DNA of 64,000 nt from Nonomuraea indica (GTDB taxonomy: Bacteria; Actinomycetota; Actinomycetes; Streptosporangiales; Streptosporangiaceae), in the NCBI RefSeq assembly GCF_002850745.1, contig NZ_KZ559468.1, forward strand, positions 1 to 64,000, given 5' to 3'. A program made the translations under genes and the position numbers. Positions 43,602 through 54,427 of this stretch are shown piece after piece. The notes under the pieces are model-generated. The model worked only from the letters and a program-made list of their open reading frames with translations. It was not told where the DNA came from and did no database searches. Each line of letters starts with the position of its first letter. Position 1 is the first letter of the stretch.

Positions 43602-45446
43602 ATGGCCGGAACAATCGATCACGGTGACCCGGGCGGGCCCTCCCGCTACCTGCCGATCGCCGAGCACGGCCTGATCGGGGACCTGCGCACGGTGGCACTG
43701 GTCGGCACCGACGGCACCATCGACTGGTACTGCTGCCCGCGCTTCGACGCGCCCAGCGTCTTCGCCGCGATCCTCGACGCGGACCGGGGCGGGGCGTTCG
43801 AGCTGGCCGCCGCCGTCCCCGCGAGGACCAAGCAGTTCTACTTCCCCGACACCAACGTGCTGATCACCCGGTTCTTCACCGAGGACGGGGTGGGCGAGAT
43901 CCAGGACTTCATGCCGGTGAGCGAGGGGTCCGGCGACGGGGGCGAGGTCGACCGGCACCGGCTGATCCGGCGGGTCGTCTGCGTGCGCGGCTCGATCCCG
44001 TTCCGGGCCCGCGTCGCCCCCCGCTTCGGCTACGGGGCGCGGCCGCACGAGGTGACCGAACGCGGCGGCGTGGTGCTCTTCTCCTCCGACGACCTTTCGC
44101 TGGCGCTGACCGCCACGGTGCCCGTCGCCCGCGACGAGCGGGACGCCACGGCCGAGTTCACGCTCAAGGAGGGCCAGTCCGAGGTGTTCGCGCTGGACCG
44201 GGTGGACGGCGGCGTGGAACCGCGTGGCTGCCCGCACGCGGAGGCGGACGCGGAGTTCACCGCCACCGTGGGGTTCTGGAGGCGCTGGCTGTCCGCCTCC
44301 CGCTACCGGGGCCGCTGGCGGGAGATGGTCCACCGCTCGGCGCTGACACTCAAGCTGCTCACCTACGCGCCGACCGGCGCGATCGTCGCCGCGCCCACCA
44401 CGAGCCTGCCCGAGCAGATCGGCGGCGAGCGCAACTGGGACTACCGCTACCTGTGGGTGCGCGACGCCGCCTTCTGCGTGTACGCGCTGCTCCGGCTCGG
44501 GTTCACCGGCGAGGCGGAGGCGTTCATGAACTTCCTGACCAGGTGCGTCTGCCGCGACGCCCACGGCCCGGCCGGGCCGTTGCAGATCATGTACGGCATC
44601 GACGGGCGCACCGAACTGCCCGAACGCGTGCTCGACCACCTGGAGGGACATCGGGCGTCGGCCCCGGTGCGGGTCGGCAACGCCGCGGCGGACCAGCTCC
44701 AGCTCGACATCTACGGGGCCCTCATCGACTCCGTCTACCTCTACGACAAGTGGGGGCAGCCCATCTCCAGCGGCCACTGGGACGACGTCTGCTCCCTCGT
44801 CGACTGGGTGTGCGAGCACTGGGACCAGCCGGACGAGGGCGTCTGGGAGACCCGCGGCGGGCGCAAGAACTTCCTGTACTCGCGGCTGATGTGCTGGGTG
44901 GCGATCGAACGGGCCATGCGCATGTCCCGCCGCCGCGGCCTGCCGGCCGACATGCAGCGCTGGCGCGACACCCGCGACACGATCTACCGGCAGCTCATGC
45001 GCCACGGCTGGTCGGAGAAGCGGTGCGCGTTCGTCCAGCACCAGGACGGCGACGTGCTCGACGCCGCCGTCCTCATGATGCCGCTGGTGAAGTTCATCTC
45101 GCCGACCGACCCCAAGTGGCTGTCCACCCTCGACGCGCTCACCGCCTGCCTGGTGTCCGACTCGCTCGTCTACCGCTACGACCCGCAGGTCAGCCCGGAC
45201 GGCCTGCGCGGCGAGGAGGGCACGTTCTCCATCTGCTCCTTCTGGTACGTCGAGGCGCTGGTGCGCGCCGGGCGCGTGGACGAGGCACGGCTGGCGTTCG
45301 AGAAGATGCTCACCTACGCCAACCACCTCGGCCTGTACGCCGAGGAGATCAGCCGGAACGGCGAGCAGCAGGGCAACTTCCCGCAGGCCTTCACCCACCT
45401 GTCGCTCATCAGCGCCGCCTTCAACCTCGACCGCGCCCTCGGCTGA
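43602..45446 (+). CDS. GH15 glucoamylase/trehalase-like enzyme
   Basis: 614 aa. N-terminal beta-sandwich (YLPIAEHGLIGDLRTVALVGTDGTIDWYCCPRFDAPSVFAAILD) and a C-terminal (alpha/alpha)6 barrel (about 260-614) with RNWDYRYLWVRDAAF, the first catalytic-region motif, and EISRNGEQQGNFPQAFTHLSLI carrying the second. Mycobacterial relatives are trehalases; others act on starch-like glucans. There is no signal peptide, so it is intracellular. The start is the ATG after GGAGAAAGG. Confidence 0.9.
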   Translation: MAGTIDHGDPGGPSRYLPIAEHGLIGDLRTVALVGTDGTIDWYCCPRFDAPSVFAAILDADRGGAFELAAAVPARTKQFYFPDTNVLITRFFTEDGVGEIQDFMPVSEGSGDGGEVDRHRLIRRVVCVRGSIPFRARVAPRFGYGARPHEVTERGGVVLFSSDDLSLALTATVPVARDERDATAEFTLKEGQSEVFALDRVDGGVEPRGCPHAEADAEFTATVGFWRRWLSASRYRGRWREMVHRSALTLKLLTYAPTGAIVAAPTTSLPEQIGGERNWDYRYLWVRDAAFCVYALLRLGFTGEAEAFMNFLTRCVCRDAHGPAGPLQIMYGIDGRTELPERVLDHLEGHRASAPVRVGNAAADQLQLDIYGALIDSVYLYDKWGQPISSGHWDDVCSLVDWVCEHWDQPDEGVWETRGGRKNFLYSRLMCWVAIERAMRMSRRRGLPADMQRWRDTRDTIYRQLMRHGWSEKRCAFVQHQDGDVLDAAVLMMPLVKFISPTDPKWLSTLDALTACLVSDSLVYRYDPQVSPDGLRGEEGTFSICSFWYVEALVRAGRVDEARLAFEKMLTYANHLGLYAEEISRNGEQQGNFPQAFTHLSLISAAFNLDRALG

Positions 45447-45506
45447 GGCCGGCGGCCGGGCTCGCCGGCGCCTACCGCGCCGCGGCCCGGGTAGCCTGTC
45501 GCGTGT

Positions 45507-45538
45507 GGCAGGTCGCCCGGGAGGGCCTCTGACCTGCC
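45507..45538 (+). terminator. Hairpin between GH15 and the serine protease
   Basis: GGCAGGTC (45507-45514) pairs with GACCTGCC (45531-45538) across 16 nt. It may terminate the GH15 transcript. The rest of 45447-45590 shows no gene. Confidence 0.4.
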
Positions 45539-45590
45539 GCTTCCGCAGCGACCAGGATCCCCTTCCCGCCCCTCGGACGAGAGGACACGC

Positions 45591-46541
45591 GTGTTCCAGG
45601 CAACCGCCAGGCGCTCGACGGCGTTCGCGGCCACCCTCATGGCCGCTCTCGTGGCCCCCCTGCTCGCCACGCCGTCCGCGTCGGCCACCACCGCCGCTGC
45701 GGCCACCACCGCCACCACGGCCGCTGCGGCCACCACCCCTCAGACCGTCCTCCTGGCCGACCGGCCCGCCATCATCGGCGGGCGGGCGGCTACGGAGCCC
45801 TACTCCTTCATGGTGTCGTTCCGGCTGGCCGAGGAGCCCGACCACCACTGCGGCGGCGCCCTCGTCGCCCCCGACTGGGTCGTCACCGCGGCGCACTGCC
45901 AGGGCCTGCTGAAGCCCGGCAGGACCCGGGTGCGCGTGGGCTCCGCCGACCGCGACGAGGGCGGCGTGCCCGCCGGCGTCGAGCGCGTCGTCGTCCACCC
46001 CGGCTTCGGCTCCGCCCAGCTGCGCCGGGGCCGCGAGTCGGACATCGCGCTGGTCCGGCTGGACCGGCGGGTGGACCTCGCGCCCATCCCCGTCGCCGCC
46101 GATCCCGGTCCCGTGGGCACGCCGAGCCGGGTCCTCGGCTGGGGCATGACCTGCGAGGACCGGGAGAACCCGGAGTGCGCGGACGGCTCGCGCCTGCTGC
46201 GCGAGCTCGACACCGTGCGCGTCGCCGACAGCCGCTGCGTCACGCTCGACGGCGTCGCGGAGCTGTGCGCGGGCGAACGTGACGGGCGGGCGGCCAGCGC
46301 CTGCAACGGCGACTCCGGCGGGCCGCAGATCCGCCGGGTCGGCGGCCGGTGGGAGCTGATCGGGGCCACCTCGCGCGACGGCGACGACGTGGACGACCGC
46401 ATGGACGGCGGCGCCGGCTGCTCGACGAACCCCTCGGGCGGGCCCGGTGTCGGGATCTGGACCGACGTCACCCGGTACCGCTCCTGGATCGACCGGACGC
46501 TCGGCGAGGACGCGCCCACGGCCGCCCGCGGCGCCGCCTGA
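45591..46541 (+). CDS. Secreted trypsin-like serine protease (S1)
   Basis: 316 aa from a GTG. Signal peptide (about 1-33) followed by an Ala/Thr-rich pro-region, activation site near IIGGRAA (about 61), then the chymotrypsin fold with catalytic His (VTAAHC), Asp (ESDIALVRL) and Ser (ACNGDSGGPQ). At least six cysteines for disulphides. Probably an extracellular protease; the specificity-pocket residue was not assigned. Confidence 0.93.
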   Translation: MFQATARRSTAFAATLMAALVAPLLATPSASATTAAAATTATTAAAATTPQTVLLADRPAIIGGRAATEPYSFMVSFRLAEEPDHHCGGALVAPDWVVTAAHCQGLLKPGRTRVRVGSADRDEGGVPAGVERVVVHPGFGSAQLRRGRESDIALVRLDRRVDLAPIPVAADPGPVGTPSRVLGWGMTCEDRENPECADGSRLLRELDTVRVADSRCVTLDGVAELCAGERDGRAASACNGDSGGPQIRRVGGRWELIGATSRDGDDVDDRMDGGAGCSTNPSGGPGVGIWTDVTRYRSWIDRTLGEDAPTAARGAA

Positions 46542-46565
46542 CCGCCGGTTCCCGGAGGCCGCGCG

Positions 46566-47231
46566 TCAGGCCTCCGGGTTGCGGGCGATGATCGCGCCGT
46601 TCAGGGCCGTGGCGAAGCCGGTCCAGGCGACGTACGGCAGCAGCGCCAGTCCCGCGCGGCGGTCGGCGCGCAGGAAGCGGCGCAGCAGCGTGAGGTTGGA
46701 GGCGTTCAGGGCCAGGATGTCCACCATCGCCAGCCGGGGGGAGCGGGCGGCGAAGAACAGCGGCGTCCAGGCGGTGTTGAGCGCCAGGTTCACCGCGAGC
46801 GCCCGCACCAGCCCGGCCCGCCCCGCCGCCCCGGTTCCTGCCGCGGTCCCCGTCCCGGTCCCTGCCCCGGTCCCTGCCCCTGCCCCGGGCCCGGTCCCGG
46901 TCCGGGTTCCCGTCCCGGTTCCGGTTTCGGTCCCTGCCCCCGTTCCGGTCGAGGGAGCCTCCGTCCCGGAGGCCGCCGTCGCGGACGTCTCGGGCCCGGC
47001 CGGGGCGGAGGCGGTGGTCAGGGCGCGGGCGCCGGCGTAGGCGATCAGGCCGTACAGCGGGGTCCAGACCAGGCCGAAGGCCTGCGGGGGCGGCTGCCAC
47101 GGCGGCTTGCGCAACCGGCGGTACCACCGGGAGCGGCTGTCGGTCGAGAGGGCGCCGGTCACGGCGCCCGCGGCCACGGCGGTGCCCGTGGCGAGCAGGT
47201 TGCGGGCGAAACGGCGTCGGTCGGATGTCAT
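46566..47231 (-). CDS. tspO: TspO/MBR-family protein with low-complexity insertion
   Basis: 221 aa, against about 150-165 for the family. TspO motifs are KPPWQPPPQAFGLVWTPLYGLIAYA (about 42-66), AVNLALNTAWTPLFFAARSPRLA (about 147-169) and LLPYVAWTGFATALNGAI near the end, giving five membrane helices. An insert of about 65 residues (72-137), mainly Gly-Thr and Gly-Ala pairs, separates helices that are normally joined by a short loop. TspO proteins bind porphyrins and affect tetrapyrrole and stress responses. An N-terminal extra helix is possible. Confidence 0.85.
   Translation of the reverse strand: MTSDRRRFARNLLATGTAVAAGAVTGALSTDSRSRWYRRLRKPPWQPPPQAFGLVWTPLYGLIAYAGARALTTASAPAGPETSATAASGTEAPSTGTGAGTETGTGTGTRTGTGPGAGAGTGAGTGTGTAAGTGAAGRAGLVRALAVNLALNTAWTPLFFAARSPRLAMVDILALNASNLTLLRRFLRADRRAGLALLPYVAWTGFATALNGAIIARNPEA
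46830..46950 (-). repeat. Degenerate 6-bp repeats in the tspO insert
   Basis: Runs of CCGGTC/CCTGCC-type hexamers encode the Gly-Thr/Gly-Ala insertion. The pattern is that of an expanding microsatellite inside a coding region. Confidence 0.8.
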
Positions 47232-47259
47232 CCCGCCCGCCTACCCCGTCACGGGCGGG

Positions 47260-47853
47260 TCACCCGCGGTGGTGGAACCGCCGCCGTACCGCGCTGAAGA
47301 TCGTGGCACCCAGCCAGATCAGGAACAGCACCTTGACGACGCCCCAGCCGCCGACCACCAGCCCGACGAACATCATCGCGAACAGGATCGGCAGCCATGG
47401 CGTCCCGCCCCGGTGCGGACCGTGACCGTGCGGGCCCCGGCGCGGACGGTGGTGGCGCGTGGCCGCGACCTGGTGGCGATGCGCGTTCACCGCGGCGCGC
47501 CAGTCGCCGGGCCCGGGCGCGACCGGCTCGCGATAGGCGCTGTGGTGGCCGTGGCCGGGCAGGTCGGCCGTCACCCGGGCGAGGTCGCGCACGGTGCGCG
47601 CCGCCAGCGTCCGGTCGAGCCGCTCGTCCAGCTCGGCGTGGTCGAGCCGGCCCAGCGCGAAGTGCTCGCGCAGCGCGGCCATCGTCTGCTCGCGCTCGGC
47701 GTCGCCGATGCGCAGGTCGCCGGGGTCGGGACGCGGGTCTCGGGCGGGCCGCTCGGCGGGGCGTCCGGCGAGGTGGTCGGCGGGGTGGACGGCGCGGTCC
47801 CCGGCCGGGTCCGTCCGCCGTTCCTCGCCGCTGCCGTGGTGGTCCGGATCCAT
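47260..47853 (-). CDS. DUF1707 (SHOCT-like) membrane protein
   Basis: 197 aa from the ATG at 47853, preceded by GGAGGA; an alternative ATG at 47901 also has a GAGGAG and would couple to the padR stop. Disordered N terminus, then the DUF1707 domain (about 48-100, LRIGDAEREQTMAALREHFALGRLDHAELDERLDRTLAARTVRDLARVTADLP), a His/Arg/Gly linker and two C-terminal membrane segments (WLPILFAMMFVGLVVGGW, VLFLIWLGATIF). Function unknown. Co-transcribed with the PadR gene. Confidence 0.85.
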   Translation of the reverse strand: MDPDHHGSGEERRTDPAGDRAVHPADHLAGRPAERPARDPRPDPGDLRIGDAEREQTMAALREHFALGRLDHAELDERLDRTLAARTVRDLARVTADLPGHGHHSAYREPVAPGPGDWRAAVNAHRHQVAATRHHRPRRGPHGHGPHRGGTPWLPILFAMMFVGLVVGGWGVVKVLFLIWLGATIFSAVRRRFHHRG

Positions 47854-47905
47854 GCGTGACTCCTCCTTCGCGGACCGGTCTTCCACGATGGCGCCGGTCA
47901 TCGGG

Positions 47906-48646
47906 TCACTCCTCGCCCGGGTCGCCGTCGGCCAGGATCTGGTAGAGCTTGCGCCGGGTCTCCACCAGAGTCTTACGCGCTTCGCGGATCTGTGCGTCGC
48001 TCCCGGTCTGCAGAACCTGCATCATCGCGAACGCCGACTGCCGGGCCAGGTCCCACAGATCGGCGGCGTTGTCGTCGATGTCGGGCCGCATCTCGTCCCA
48101 CGGGGCGCGCACCTCGTCGCCGTGGGCGTCGATGTAGGCGCGGCCGGCCTCGGTGAGACGGAAGGTCTTGCGGCCTTCGTTCTCCTCGGAGACCACCAGG
48201 CCCTCGTCGGTGAGCTGCTGCAACGCCGGGTAGACGGCGCCGGGGCTGGGCTTCCAGCCGCCCTCGCTGCGCTCGGCGATCTCCTGGATGATCTGGTAGC
48301 CGTTGCGCGGCTCCTCGGCGAGCAGGGCCAGGATCGCGGCGCGCACGTCGCCGCGCTTGGCCTTGCGGCCCCGGCCGCCCCAGCCGCGGTGGCCCCATGG
48401 CCCACCCGGCCCGAACGGCCCGCCCGGCCCCCAGGGGCCGCGCCCGAACTCGGGCGGGAACGGCCGCCGGCCGCGTCCCCGGTGGTCGTGCGGCCCGTGG
48501 TCGTGCGGGGCGTGGCCGTGCGGGGGGTGGTGACGCCGTCCGGCGTCCTCCCAGGCTCCGGCGATGGCCCTGAACGCCTGATGGGCGGCGTGCCTGAACT
48601 CTCTCGGGTCGGGCCAGGGGCGGCCGGCCGCATGTGCGGAAGTCAT
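47906..48646 (-). CDS. PadR-family transcriptional regulator
   Basis: 246 aa from the ATG with GGAGGA 5 nt upstream. A His/Gly/Pro-rich N-terminal region (about 25-90) precedes the PadR winged HTH (about 95-175, GDVRAAILALLAEEPRNGYQIIQEIAERSEGGWKPSPGAVYPALQQLTDEGLV) and a C-terminal dimerisation helix. PadR proteins repress nearby, often membrane or efflux, genes. It is the first gene of a unit with DUF1707; repeated palindromes upstream are candidate operators. Confidence 0.9.
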   Translation of the reverse strand: MTSAHAAGRPWPDPREFRHAAHQAFRAIAGAWEDAGRRHHPPHGHAPHDHGPHDHRGRGRRPFPPEFGRGPWGPGGPFGPGGPWGHRGWGGRGRKAKRGDVRAAILALLAEEPRNGYQIIQEIAERSEGGWKPSPGAVYPALQQLTDEGLVVSEENEGRKTFRLTEAGRAYIDAHGDEVRAPWDEMRPDIDDNAADLWDLARQSAFAMMQVLQTGSDAQIREARKTLVETRRKLYQILADGDPGEE

Positions 48647-48774
48647 GGGGGTTCCTCCAAGTTTCGACTGTTCTCGATGCTTCAAAGATATATCGCCAAC
48701 ATGTCGCGAGCAATGCCGCGGGGAGAGTGAGACAGATCACGAAAATGCTCCGGAATCCGGGAACAGGATCGGGA

Positions 48775-48855
48775 ACGAGGTCGTTGTTCAGATCAGACGA
48801 GGTCGTTCCGCGTCGGCAGGGCTGGGGGGTGCTGTCGCCGCGGAGACGACCTCGT
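48775..48855. promoter_or_regulatory. Three ACGA(GG/CC)TCGT palindromes
   Basis: ACGAGGTCGT at 48775-48784 and 48797-48806 (22 bp apart, two helical turns) and ACGACCTCGT at 48846-48855, in the 317-bp gap between the divergent padR and membrane hydrolase genes. The spacing suggests cooperative binding by a dimeric regulator. No gene is seen in the gap. Confidence 0.5.
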
Positions 48856-48963
48856 CTGCGTTTGCGGCCACCTCGCCGGCCCCTGTTTCTGCTCGGCGAC
48901 CGGACGGGGATCAGGCGTGGCCGCCACGCCCCGGTGTCCGCGCTTTGCCGTACAGTCCGGATC

Positions 48964-49692
48964 ATGATGGGTCACACGCACGCGATGACGGGGGCCATCG
49001 CCTGGCTGGGGCTGGCGCCGGGCCTGGCGGCCCTGCCGATGGTGATGGAGTCCGACCGGTTCATCTCGACCGGGATCATGGTCAACGCGCTCACGCCGGC
49101 GGAGCTCATCGCCGGGGCGCTCGTCTGCGCGGGGGCGGCGATGCTGCCCGACCTCGACCATCCGAGCGCCACGATCGCGCAGACGTTCGGTCCGGTGACG
49201 TGGGCGCTGAGCAAGGTGGTCAACTGGCTGGGCGGCGGGCACCGTGGCGCCACCCACTCCTTAGCCTTCGCGGTCGCGGTCGGGTTCGGCGCGCACTGGC
49301 TGGCGAGCAGCCATCCCATCGGCCGCGACGTCCTGGTCGTCCTGCTCATCGGCCTCGCGCTGCGTGCGATCGGCATCGGCATCCCGGGCAACAAGGCCGG
49401 CTCGGCGCTGGTCAACATCGGCCTCACCGCGGGCCTGTACACGGTGTTCCTCTCACTCGGCGTCGGCTACGCCTGGCTCGGGCTGGCCGTGGGGATCGGC
49501 TCGTTCGTGCACGTCGTGGGCGACTGCATGACGGAGAAGGGCTGCCCGGTGCTGTGGCCCATGTCGGTGAAGTTCCTGCTGCCATGGAAGATCGGCATCA
49601 AGACCGGCAAGAAGTTCGAGCAGAAGATCCTCGCCCCCGTGCTGTCGGTCGCCATCATCGGGCTGCTCTTCCTGCGTCTGGTGCCCGCCTGA
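48964..49692 (+). CDS. YdjM-type membrane-bound metal-dependent hydrolase
   Basis: 242 aa. A membrane protein with MGHTHAMTGAIAWL at the start, LPDLDHPSATIAQ (about 60-72), GGHRGATHSLAF (about 90-101) and FVHVVGDCMTEKG (about 180-192); the His/Asp residues are the conserved metal-binding set of the YdjM family. The biochemical role is not well known. Divergent from padR. Confidence 0.88.
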   Translation: MMGHTHAMTGAIAWLGLAPGLAALPMVMESDRFISTGIMVNALTPAELIAGALVCAGAAMLPDLDHPSATIAQTFGPVTWALSKVVNWLGGGHRGATHSLAFAVAVGFGAHWLASSHPIGRDVLVVLLIGLALRAIGIGIPGNKAGSALVNIGLTAGLYTVFLSLGVGYAWLGLAVGIGSFVHVVGDCMTEKGCPVLWPMSVKFLLPWKIGIKTGKKFEQKILAPVLSVAIIGLLFLRLVPA

Positions 49693-49708
49693 GGCCCCAC
49701 CCGGTTAA

Positions 49709-49749
49709 CTTGATGTCGAGATAGTTCTGTCGATATCTTGATGTCGAGA
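49709..49749 (+). promoter_or_regulatory. 13-bp direct repeats upstream of aconitase
   Basis: CTTGATGTCGAGA occurs at 49709-49721 and again at 49737-49749, 28 bp apart, in the 160-bp gap before acnA. Probably a promoter element or binding site for a regulator of this TCA-cycle gene. Confidence 0.55.
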
Positions 49750-49851
49750 CATCCGCCGCGCCCTGGACTTAGGGTCACCTAACGTGCTGGTCGATCCCCG
49801 GGTGCGGGAGGATTCACCTTGAGCAACTGTCTATGGAGGAGGCGAATCACC

Positions 49852-52623
<2,772 letters not shown>

Positions 52624-52711
52624 CCGCCCGGGCCGCCGGAGGTCGCCGCCGGCCGAGGCGGATCTCGCCTCCCGTCCGGCGCGGCGAGGGCGGCTCTGGC
52701 ACGATGAAGGA

Positions 52712-52746
52712 TGCCACCCGGCGAACCATCACTTCGCCGGGTGGCA
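52712..52746. terminator. Bidirectional terminator after acnA
   Basis: TGCCACCCGGCGAA (52712-52725) and TTCGCCGGGTGGCA (52733-52746) form a perfect 14-bp stem with a 7-nt loop, between convergent acnA and the toxin gene. Confidence 0.85.
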
Positions 52747-52755
52747 CGGCCATGC

Positions 52756-53088
52756 TCAGATCATCTGCCTGAGCACGCCGATGGCCTCGTCGACCGTCTC
52801 ATCGGGAGCGTGGCCGACGTAGAACTCGAATCGTTCCGGTGACAGGGCGCGGATCTGCTCCACCATCGCCCAACTCGTCTTCGCCAGCCCCGTCCCGTTG
52901 GCTGAGACCCTGATGTGGGTGAGGTAGCCGCGTTCTCGCGTTGTCAGGGGGATCGCGAGAACGAGCCCCAGCTTCGAGCGATTGAGTCGATCGTTGCTGA
53001 GTACGAGCACAGGACGGGGAAAGCCCTGCTCCCGGCCGGTCGGATCGCCGAGATCGGCGAACCAGATATCACCTCGGGTGGCCTTCAT
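52756..53088 (-). CDS. MazF/PemK-type toxin endoribonuclease
   Basis: 110 aa, usual MazF length. Signatures: RGDIWFADLGDPTGREQGFPRPVLVLSND (about 5-33), AIPLTTRERG (catalytic region, conserved Thr and Arg) and SWAMVEQIRALSPERF. It would cleave RNA at specific short sequences when free of its antitoxin. The ATG overlaps the antitoxin gene by 20 bp. Whether it also targets tRNA is unknown. Confidence 0.9.
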   Translation of the reverse strand: MKATRGDIWFADLGDPTGREQGFPRPVLVLSNDRLNRSKLGLVLAIPLTTRERGYLTHIRVSANGTGLAKTSWAMVEQIRALSPERFEFYVGHAPDETVDEAIGVLRQMI

Positions 53089-53392
53089 CGTTCTCCTCGG
53101 GGAATGTGATCAGCCCCTCCCATTCGGGGGCGATCCGGCGTGACCGGGATCGCGGGCCCATGACCAGCTCGCGTTCGGCGAGATAGTCGGCCCAGGCCCG
53201 GGGATCCTCTCGCTGGGTGCGCTCGATCTGCTCGTTGAGCTCCTCCCAGAAGTGCTTGCGTTCGTAGTCGTGGATCGCTTCGTTGAGCACCTCGGTCATG
53301 CTCCGGCCCTCCTGTCGGGCGATGCGGGCGATGCGGTCTCTCGTGGCGACGCTGACACGTATGGTCGTTGCTGTTCTGGGCTTCACGCTCAT
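53069..53392 (-). CDS. Ribbon-helix-helix antitoxin
   Basis: 107 aa. N-terminal RHH domain (about 8-45, TATTIRVSVATRDRIARIARQEGRSMTEVLNEAI) for DNA binding and autoregulation; C-terminal acidic/basic tail that would wrap the toxin (EWEGLITFPEEND). Upstream gene of the pair, overlapping the toxin by 20 bp, as is usual. Confidence 0.85.
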   Translation of the reverse strand: MSVKPRTATTIRVSVATRDRIARIARQEGRSMTEVLNEAIHDYERKHFWEELNEQIERTQREDPRAWADYLAERELVMGPRSRSRRIAPEWEGLITFPEENDEGHPR

Positions 53393-53492
53393 ACTCCAGA
53401 GGCTATGTCGGCGTCTGTCGAAACCCTATACCTGATCGACTGCGTGCGGTGTGCGAACGGCAACTCTCCGTAAAGATGGTTGACTCTCCCGC

Positions 53493-54218
53493 ATGTCGAA
53501 CGAGTTGCTCGTGCTGGTCGTCGGGGGTGTCGCGGTGTTCGCTGGGGCCGTGGTGCAGGGGAGTGTGGGCTTCGGGCTGGGGCTGGTCGCCGCGCCCGTG
53601 CTGGCCCTGCTGGACCCCGGCATCATGCCCGGCGCCATCCAGGTGGTGAACCTGACGATGCCGCTGTTCACGCTCGCCGCCGAGGGGCGCAGGGCCGACT
53701 GGCGCGGTGTGGGGTTCGCGTTGCTCGGGCGGCTGCCGGGCAGTGCCATCGGTGCTGTCATCGTTGTCTACGTCTCCGTCTACACGTTGGGCGTCTTCGT
53801 AGGCGTCATGGTGCTCCTCGCCGTCGCTCTGACCGCGCGGGCGCTGAGCGTGCCCCGCACCCGGGCGACGATCGCCGCGGCCGGATTCCTCTCGGGGATC
53901 ACCGGCACCGCGACGGGCATCGGCGGCCCGCCCATCGCGCTGGTCTACCAGGGCGCCAAGGGGCCCGAGATCCGGGCCACGCTGGCGATGTTCTTCTCCG
54001 TCAGCGCCGCGCAGGCGCTGGTCGTCCTCGCGCTCGTGGACCACCTGCCGGCCCGCGCCCTGACCACGGGGGCGGCCCTCGTCGTGCCCATGGTGCTCGG
54101 GTTCCTGGTGTCGGGGCCGGTGCGCCGCCGCCTCGACGGCGGGCGGGTGCGAGCGGCCGTCCTGACGGTCGCCGCGCTTTCCTCCGTGGTGCTCATCGCG
54201 CAGAGTCTCGCGGCGTGA
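53493..54218 (+). CDS. TauE/SafE-family membrane exporter
   Basis: 241 aa with about eight membrane helices. Two half-repeats: GAVVQGSVGFGLGLVAAPVLALLDPGIMPG near the N terminus and GFLSGITGTATGIGGPPIALVYQ in the middle, the conserved Gly-rich loops of the family. Members export sulphite or organosulphonates; the substrate here is unknown. Possibly translated from a weak ribosome site. Confidence 0.88.
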   Translation: MSNELLVLVVGGVAVFAGAVVQGSVGFGLGLVAAPVLALLDPGIMPGAIQVVNLTMPLFTLAAEGRRADWRGVGFALLGRLPGSAIGAVIVVYVSVYTLGVFVGVMVLLAVALTARALSVPRTRATIAAAGFLSGITGTATGIGGPPIALVYQGAKGPEIRATLAMFFSVSAAQALVVLALVDHLPARALTTGAALVVPMVLGFLVSGPVRRRLDGGRVRAAVLTVAALSSVVLIAQSLAA

Positions 54219-54310
54219 CGGACGCAGGTCGGGAAAGCGCTTACAGGCCAACACGGGCGTGCGCCGCGGGTCGCCGGGGGATTCCCCGAGGTTGACCGCG
54301 TGTTTCCCGA

Positions 54311-54326
54311 TTGTTACCTGGAACAA
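54311..54326. promoter_or_regulatory. Candidate ROK-type operator
   Basis: TTGTT (54311-54315) and AACAA (54322-54326) flank a 6-bp spacer about 100 bp before the sugar-binding protein gene. A related GTTG...CAAAC segment lies at about 54374-54386, and AAAGCGCTT near 54235. TTGTT/AACAA arms are common for XylR/ROK repressors, and a ROK gene ends this operon. Confidence 0.45.
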
Positions 54327-54427
54327 CAAACTCCCCCTCCGCTGGGTCTTCCCAAGCAGGCCACCGCGGATTACGTTGCCGCAAACAACATTCATCCCGG
54401 GCCCCTCCGGAAGAAAGGACCCTGCAC

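Noticed and set aside
43524-45998. 824-codon open frame on the - strand across GH15 and the serine protease
   Set aside because: Crosses two real genes and their gap with compositionally biased sequence.
49769-49782. IdeR/DtxR iron box before acnA (TTAGG...CCTAA)
   Set aside because: The half-sites are only 4 bp apart, too close for the known 19-bp iron box.
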